Origin: Deltaproteobacteria bacterium RBG_16_44_11
GTDB lineage: Bacteria > Desulfobacterota > Syntrophia > Syntrophales > Smithellaceae
DNA: 16,765 nucleotides
Direction: 5' to 3'
NCBI GenBank assembly: GCA_001797845.1
Contig: MGQN01000023.1
Coordinates: 145,429 to 162,193, forward strand
This document shows positions 13,340 to 16,765 of the stretch, one piece after another; position 1 is the stretch's first letter, and every line of letters starts with the position of its first letter. The position numbers were made by a program, and so were the translations under genes. The notes beneath the pieces are model-generated. The model was not told the DNA's origin. It was given only the letters and a program-made list of their open reading frames with translations, and made no database searches.

Positions 13340-13939
13340 ATGAAAGCATACGCACAACCAATCAAGCGCTTGATTTCCGAACTGGGTAAACTTCCCGGTA
13401 TTGGCGAAAAAACGGCAACACGGCTGGCTAATTATATTTTGCGCGCCTCAGTAGACGATGTAAAGAAGCTTGCGGAAAGCATTATTGAAGTCAAACGAAA
13501 AATTAAGTTTTGTAAAACTTGCTTAAACCTGACAGAAGAAGATATTTGTCATATTTGCCATGATAAAACACGGGACCATGGTATTATTTGTGTTGTGGAA
13601 GAACCTGACGCTATGGCGGCGATTGAAGAAAGCGGCGGGTTTCGGGGAACTTATCATGTTCTGCACGGAGCGTTAGCTCCGCTTGACGGAATCGGACCGG
13701 ATAATCTGCACCTGGGCGAACTTATGCGTCGAATCAATAGTGATAAGATAAAGGAAATAATTATTGCCACGAATCCTGATGTCCAGGGCGAGGCGACGGC
13801 CTTGTTGATTATGAAGATGATCAAAGGAAAAAATATTAAAGTGACGCGCATTGCCATGGGTGTGCCGATGGGCGGAGATTTGAAATACATAGATAAGATG
13901 ACTATTTCCAAGTCTTTGGAATTCCGGCGGGGCATGTGA
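13340..13939 (+). CDS. recR: Recombination mediator RecR
   Basis: A 199-residue protein from ATG 13340, supported by AAGG at 13330-13333 and the family N-terminus (YAQPIKRLISELGKLPGIG, helix-hairpin-helix). The four-Cys zinc finger is Cys58, 61, 70 and 73. The Toprim domain has VVEEPDAMAAIE (85-96), HGALAPLDGIGP (109-120) and ATNPDVQGEATA (143-154), and the C-terminal region has GVPMGGDLKYID. With RecF/RecO it loads RecA at gaps. It follows ybaB as in most bacteria, but with an unusually long gap (166 bp) caused by the palindromic element. Confidence 0.95.
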   Translation: MKAYAQPIKRLISELGKLPGIGEKTATRLANYILRASVDDVKKLAESIIEVKRKIKFCKTCLNLTEEDICHICHDKTRDHGIICVVEEPDAMAAIEESGGFRGTYHVLHGALAPLDGIGPDNLHLGELMRRINSDKIKEIIIATNPDVQGEATALLIMKMIKGKNIKVTRIAMGVPMGGDLKYIDKMTISKSLEFRRGM

Positions 13940-14060
13940 TGCCATTTCGCATGCTTTGGCTAACTTTGTTGGCATTGTCGTCGGCTTCCTCAGCGTATTA
14001 GAAATACGCCTGCGGAGCCTCCTCCTTGCCGCCGCGTTATCCTTTGCATGCAAAACGGCA
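13940..14060. repeat. Large palindromic element, type 1, copy C (inverted relative to copy A)
   Basis: It starts directly after the recR stop. The left end TGCCATTTCGCATGC and the right end, read inward as TGCCGTTTTGCATGC, each continue to GG(C/A)TAAC. The centre is GCGTAT-5 bases-ATACGC (13993-13998 with 14004-14009). The reverse complement aligns with 10873-10994 over its whole length. The sub-terminal hexamer is GCATGC on both arms here but GCTTTC on both arms in copy A. Confidence 0.85.
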
Positions 14061-14085
14061 TTAAAATTAACGTTTGGGAAAAGGT

Positions 14086-14141
14086 GCCTCACTTCTCAGA
14101 CCTCGCGCGCCTTGCCTCTGGCCATTTTATGACGTCATGCG
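14086..14141. repeat. Half copy (right arm) of the type 2 palindromic element
   Basis: GCCTCACTTCTCAG followed by GCGCGCCTTGCCTCTGG matches 13249-13284 with 3 differences in 36 bases, and both end in a TTTT/GTCAT stretch. No left arm is seen; element C occupies the place where it would be. It lies upstream of the fumarase alpha gene. Confidence 0.7.
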
Positions 14142-14167
14142 ACTAAAATATTTTTGTTAACTATTTT

Positions 14168-15052
14168 ATGGATTCTTCGAGTGTAGATATGGAAAAGAAA
14201 ACAAAGAAAGTCCGGCAGATAGATTGTAAGCTGATTACCGCGACGGTGAAAAAACTTTTTATCAAAGCCAACACAATTCTTGGCGATGACGTTGTGCAAG
14301 CACTGCGTAGCGCGCTGGCTAGTGAGGAATCGGCAACCGGCAAACAGGTGCTGGAAAAAATGATTGAAAACGCCAATATCGCTTGCCGCGAGAAAATGCC
14401 CATTTGTCAGGATACCGGGCTTGCGGTTGTTTTTATTGAAGTAGGACAAGACGCTCATATCGTTGGCGGAGATTTACGAACAGCAATCGAAGAAGGCGTG
14501 CGGCTCGCTTATGCGGAAGGTTTTTTGCGAAAGTCCGTCTGTGATCCGTTTACTCGAAAAAATACAGAGGATAATACACCGGCAATAATTCATATAGATA
14601 TTGTTGAAGGTAACCGGCTGAAAATCATTGCGATGCCTAAAGGAGGCGGCAGTGAAAACATGAGCGCGGCGCAAATGCTGGTACCTGCCGCGGGAAGCGA
14701 GGGCATCAAGAAATTTGTTGTCGAAAAAGTCGCCCACGCCGGCGCTAATCCCTGTCCGCCGGTAATTATCGGAGTAGGCATCGGCGGCTCGCTGGAAGAG
14801 GCCTGCATCCTGGCCAAAAAAGCTCTGTTGCGGCCTGTGGGTGAAAAAAATAAGAGAGATGAGCGGCTGGCGCAAATGGAAAAGGAACTCTATAAGAGCA
14901 TCAATGATTTAGGCATAGGTCCGGGAGGTCTTGGCGGAAGAATTTCCGCGCTGGCGGTAAATGTCGAAATGATGCCCTGCCATATCGCCTCTCTGCCTGT
15001 CGCGGTAAACATCCAATGCCATGTGGCCAGGCACAAGGAATTAACAATCTAA
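14168..15052 (+). CDS. Fumarate hydratase class I (Fe-S), alpha subunit
   Basis: The 294-residue N-terminal-type subunit of the two-subunit [4Fe-4S] hydro-lyase family. PICQDTGL with Cys80, GANPCPPVIIGVGIGG with Cys196, and the C-terminal MPCHIASLPVAVNIQCHVARH region (split around Cys271 and Cys284) supply the cluster ligands. Reaction: fumarate + water to malate, in the cytoplasm; the enzyme is oxygen-sensitive. L-tartrate dehydratase is homologous, but the setting beside a 2-oxoacid:ferredoxin oxidoreductase favours fumarase. Start is uncertain: neither ATG 14168 nor ATG 14189 has a strong ribosome binding site. The beta subunit follows after 55 bp. Upstream is the half palindromic element rather than a clear promoter. 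Confidence 0.9.
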   Translation: MDSSSVDMEKKTKKVRQIDCKLITATVKKLFIKANTILGDDVVQALRSALASEESATGKQVLEKMIENANIACREKMPICQDTGLAVVFIEVGQDAHIVGGDLRTAIEEGVRLAYAEGFLRKSVCDPFTRKNTEDNTPAIIHIDIVEGNRLKIIAMPKGGGSENMSAAQMLVPAAGSEGIKKFVVEKVAHAGANPCPPVIIGVGIGGSLEEACILAKKALLRPVGEKNKRDERLAQMEKELYKSINDLGIGPGGLGGRISALAVNVEMMPCHIASLPVAVNIQCHVARHKELTI

Positions 15053-15070
15053 AAGTAAAACTTTATAATT

Positions 15071-15099
15071 GTCATTCCGGCGAAGGCCGGAATCCAGGA
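15071..15099. repeat. GTCATTCC-type hairpin repeat, copy 2
   Basis: ATTCCGGC (15074-15081) pairs perfectly with GCCGGAAT (15086-15093) around loop GAAG, followed by CCAGG. Compared with copy 1 at 5914-5941, the inner C and G are exchanged on both arms, keeping the stem. Its 3' flank supplies the AGGAA used as ribosome binding site by the next gene. Confidence 0.8.
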
Positions 15100-15107
15100 A
15101 ATTTTAA

Positions 15108-15668
15108 ATGGGAATACCAAGAAAAATCCATACTCCTTTAACAAACGAAGTCATTGTATCATTGCATGCAGGTGATATGGTGCTGCTCAACGGTGAGGTT
15201 TATACGGCAAGAGACGTAGCTCATCGCCGTCTCTATGAAGCGTTAATAAAAGGAGAAACGCTGCCCATTGATTTGTCGAAAGCCGTTATATTTTACGCCG
15301 CTCCCGCGCCGACACCACCGGGTAAGGTTATCGGTTCCATCGGTCCAACCACAAGTTACCGGATGGATTTCTTCACGCCTAAATTAATTGAAAACGGCCT
15401 TAAAGGAATGATCGGTAAGGGTAATCGTTCCGAAGAAGTAGTTCAAGCAATAAAAAAACATGGGGCGGTGTATTTTGGCGCCATTGGCGGCATCGCCGCC
15501 CTGACGGCCCAATGCGTGAAAAAGGTGGAACTCATTGCTTACGAAGACCTGGGGCCGGAAGCCATTAGAAAATTAACTATTGTTGATTTTCCGGCAATAG
15601 TAATAAATGATGCCGAGGGCAATGATTTGTATGATCAAGCGCAAAAAAAATGGCGCATAAATCATTAG
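15108..15668 (+). CDS. Fumarate hydratase class I, beta subunit
   Basis: This 186-residue C-terminal-type subunit of the Fe-S fumarase/tartrate dehydratase family pairs with the alpha subunit just upstream. Characteristic segments are AGDMVLLNGEVYTARDVAHR (21-40), APAPTPPGKVIGSIGPTT (65-82), SYRMD (83-87, with conserved Arg and Asp) and GKGNR (103-107). ATG 15108 has AGGAA at 15096-15100, which is the end of the hairpin repeat. The hairpin may affect the relative translation of the two subunits. Probably co-transcribed with alpha, since no promoter is evident in the 55-bp gap. Confidence 0.92.
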   Translation: MGIPRKIHTPLTNEVIVSLHAGDMVLLNGEVYTARDVAHRRLYEALIKGETLPIDLSKAVIFYAAPAPTPPGKVIGSIGPTTSYRMDFFTPKLIENGLKGMIGKGNRSEEVVQAIKKHGAVYFGAIGGIAALTAQCVKKVELIAYEDLGPEAIRKLTIVDFPAIVINDAEGNDLYDQAQKKWRINH

Positions 15669-15698
15669 CCGTTATTAAATTTCGTGTCGCGAAAAAAG

Positions 15699-15722
15699 TT
15701 GACATGGAAATTTAAATATAAT
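15699..15722 (+). promoter_or_regulatory. Possible promoter of the 2-oxoacid:ferredoxin oxidoreductase operon
   Basis: TTGACA (15699-15704) and TATAAT (15717-15722) are both perfect hexamers but only 12 bp apart, shorter than the normal 16-18. Either TATAAT works with an unseen upstream element, or another factor is involved. The location in the gap before the gamma gene is right. Confidence 0.4.
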
Positions 15723-15775
15723 AGAAAAACCTCGCACTTTACTTCGTGATAACTAATCCAGCAAGGGAGATTATA

Positions 15776-16324
15776 ATGATAGAAGTTAGATGGCATGGCA
15801 GGGGTGGCCAGGGAGCGGTAACATCGGTGGAATTGCTCGCGGTGGCGGCCATTGGAGTGGGAAAGTACGCTCAGGGCTTCCCCAGTTTCGGTCCGGAAAG
15901 AAGAGGGGCGCCTGTCGCCGCTTTCAGTCGCATTGATGAGAAAAAAATAAAGGTTCGCTCGGGTATTTATCAACCGGACGTGGTTGTGGTGCTGGATTCC
16001 AGTTTGGTCGGTTTGGTGAATGTCACGGAAGGATTAAAACCTAATGGAATATTGATTGTTAATACGCCGAAATCACCGGAAGAAGTAAAAAAAGAACTTA
16101 ATTTCAGCGGGACGACGGCAACTGTCGATGCGACAGGCATTGCCCGCCAGGAAATGGGAGTGCCCATTGCCAATACTACAATGCTCGGCGCTTTATTAAA
16201 GATGATCGGTATAATGGACCTTGATGCAATGAAGGAGCCGGTGGAGCATAGGTTCGGCAGGATTGCGCAAAAGAATTTAACAGCCATGAAAAGGGCTTAC
16301 GAAGAAATAAAAACCAGTAATTAA
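15776..16324 (+). CDS. porG: 2-oxoacid (pyruvate):ferredoxin oxidoreductase, gamma subunit
   Basis: The 182-residue subunit begins with the diagnostic VRWHGRGGQGAVTS (4-17), followed by GFPSFGPERRGAPVAAFSRID. ATG 15776 is chosen for AGGGAG at 15764-15769; the frame also runs about ten codons upstream without support. The gamma domain binds coenzyme A in the four-subunit enzymes that interconvert pyruvate and CoA with acetyl-CoA, CO2 and reduced ferredoxin. Gene order gamma-delta-alpha matches pyruvate oxidoreductases described from Thermotoga and archaea. A 2-ketoisovalerate or 2-oxoglutarate version cannot be excluded without the alpha and beta sequences. Confidence 0.9.
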   Translation: MIEVRWHGRGGQGAVTSVELLAVAAIGVGKYAQGFPSFGPERRGAPVAAFSRIDEKKIKVRSGIYQPDVVVVLDSSLVGLVNVTEGLKPNGILIVNTPKSPEEVKKELNFSGTTATVDATGIARQEMGVPIANTTMLGALLKMIGIMDLDAMKEPVEHRFGRIAQKNLTAMKRAYEEIKTSN

Positions 16325-16340
16325 ATGAGGTGTTAAAATC

Positions 16341-16631
16341 ATGACAAAGAAAAAAGGGCCTGATGCCTGGCAGGAAATAACGAAAGGGTGTGTCGTTTTC
16401 GAGCCGGGCAGCGCCAGTGAATATCATACAGGAAGTTGGCGGGCGCAGAGGCCTGTTTGGAACGATCAAAAATGCATCAAGTGCGGTATTTGCTATATCT
16501 TTTGTCCGGAAGGATGCGTTCAACAAAGCGAAGATGGTTTCTTCAAAGCAAATATGGATTATTGCAAGGGGTGCGGTATCTGCGCTCATGAATGCTGGCC
16601 AAGGGCAATAGCAATGGTGGAGGAGGGATAA
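16341..16631 (+). CDS. porD: 2-oxoacid (pyruvate):ferredoxin oxidoreductase, delta subunit (2x[4Fe-4S] ferredoxin)
   Basis: The 96-residue protein has two complete cluster motifs: CIKCGICYIFCP (Cys45, 48, 51, 55) and CKGCGICAHECWP (Cys75, 78, 81, 85). The N-terminal part with GSWRAQRPVW is typical of PorD. It carries electrons from the thiamine site to external ferredoxin. It lies 16 bp after gamma, with GAGGTG as ribosome binding site, and 2 bp before alpha, so it is clearly one operon. Trp instead of a small residue before the last Pro (ECWP) is common in this subunit. Confidence 0.93.
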   Translation: MTKKKGPDAWQEITKGCVVFEPGSASEYHTGSWRAQRPVWNDQKCIKCGICYIFCPEGCVQQSEDGFFKANMDYCKGCGICAHECWPRAIAMVEEG

Positions 16632-16633
16632 AC

Positions 16634-16765
16634 ATGGCCAAACGCGTAGGAATGGAAGTAGCAATTGCCGTGGCGGAAGCTGTGGGGCAGTGCAATATCG
16701 ACATGGCAGCCGTTTATCCGATTACCCCTCAGTCGCACATTGGGGAGCACCTCTCCGATCTGGTC
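16634..16765 (+). CDS. porA: 2-oxoacid (pyruvate):ferredoxin oxidoreductase, alpha subunit, first 44 residues (cut by window end)
   Basis: ATG 16634 follows GGAGGG (16622-16627) inside the delta coding end. The visible start has the alternating Val/Ala helix VAIAVAEAVGQCN and YPITPQSHIGEHLSDLV, the conserved alpha-subunit sequence around the 2-oxoacid-binding region. The frame stays open to the last base. The beta subunit is expected beyond the window. Confidence 0.9.
   Translation, partial: MAKRVGMEVAIAVAEAVGQCNIDMAAVYPITPQSHIGEHLSDLV

Overview
The window looks like chromosome from an anaerobic Gram-negative bacterium, most likely a deltaproteobacterium (Desulfobacterota, perhaps near Syntrophus/Smithella). 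This placement is inference. It rests on a four-subunit ferredoxin-dependent 2-oxoacid oxidoreductase, a two-subunit oxygen-labile class I fumarase, an acyl-CoA dehydrogenase with an isovaleryl-CoA-dehydrogenase-like active site, a TonB/periplasmic binding protein pair, and the gene order SRP RNA - dnaX - ybaB - recR.

Layout. 1-5774: the 3' end of an acyl-CoA dehydrogenase gene, a membrane methyltransferase, a 36-residue Lys-rich small protein, a beta-CASP metallo-beta-lactamase nuclease, a convergent minus-strand tonB-btuF-like pair, and tadA. 5792-6095: two tRNA-Ser genes (CGA, GGA) separated by a hairpin repeat. 6096-8750: an AT-rich accessory stretch. It holds a translationally coupled DUF5678-like/retropepsin-like pair, a HEPN-like protein, a cluster of palindromic repeats with compensated stems, and decayed minus-strand genes including the tail of a short-chain dehydrogenase. 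8664-10580: an ArsR regulator, cysteine desulfurase and DsrE-like protein in one apparent operon, with a good sigma70 promoter and two GTTTnTAAAC boxes. 10751-13939: 4.5S RNA, dnaX, ybaB and recR, with gaps occupied by large palindromic elements. 14168-16765: fumarase alpha and beta, then the gamma, delta and (cut by the window end) alpha subunits of a 2-oxoacid:ferredoxin oxidoreductase.

The strongest unexplained signal is the set of dispersed palindromes. Three elements of 121-127 bp (10873-10994, 13177-13303, 13940-14060) belong to two sequence types but share one design: inverted ends and a central GCGTAT/ATACGC hairpin. A half copy lies at 14086-14141, and a separate element bounded by a perfect 14-bp inverted repeat sits between dnaX and ybaB. 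Arms vary between copies in compensating ways, so the fold seems to be conserved more than the sequence. The arsR-desulfurase-dsrE operon and the DUF5678/retropepsin pair are the most interesting protein-coding modules. I saw no CRISPR array, no complete transposase gene and no recognisable complete defence system.
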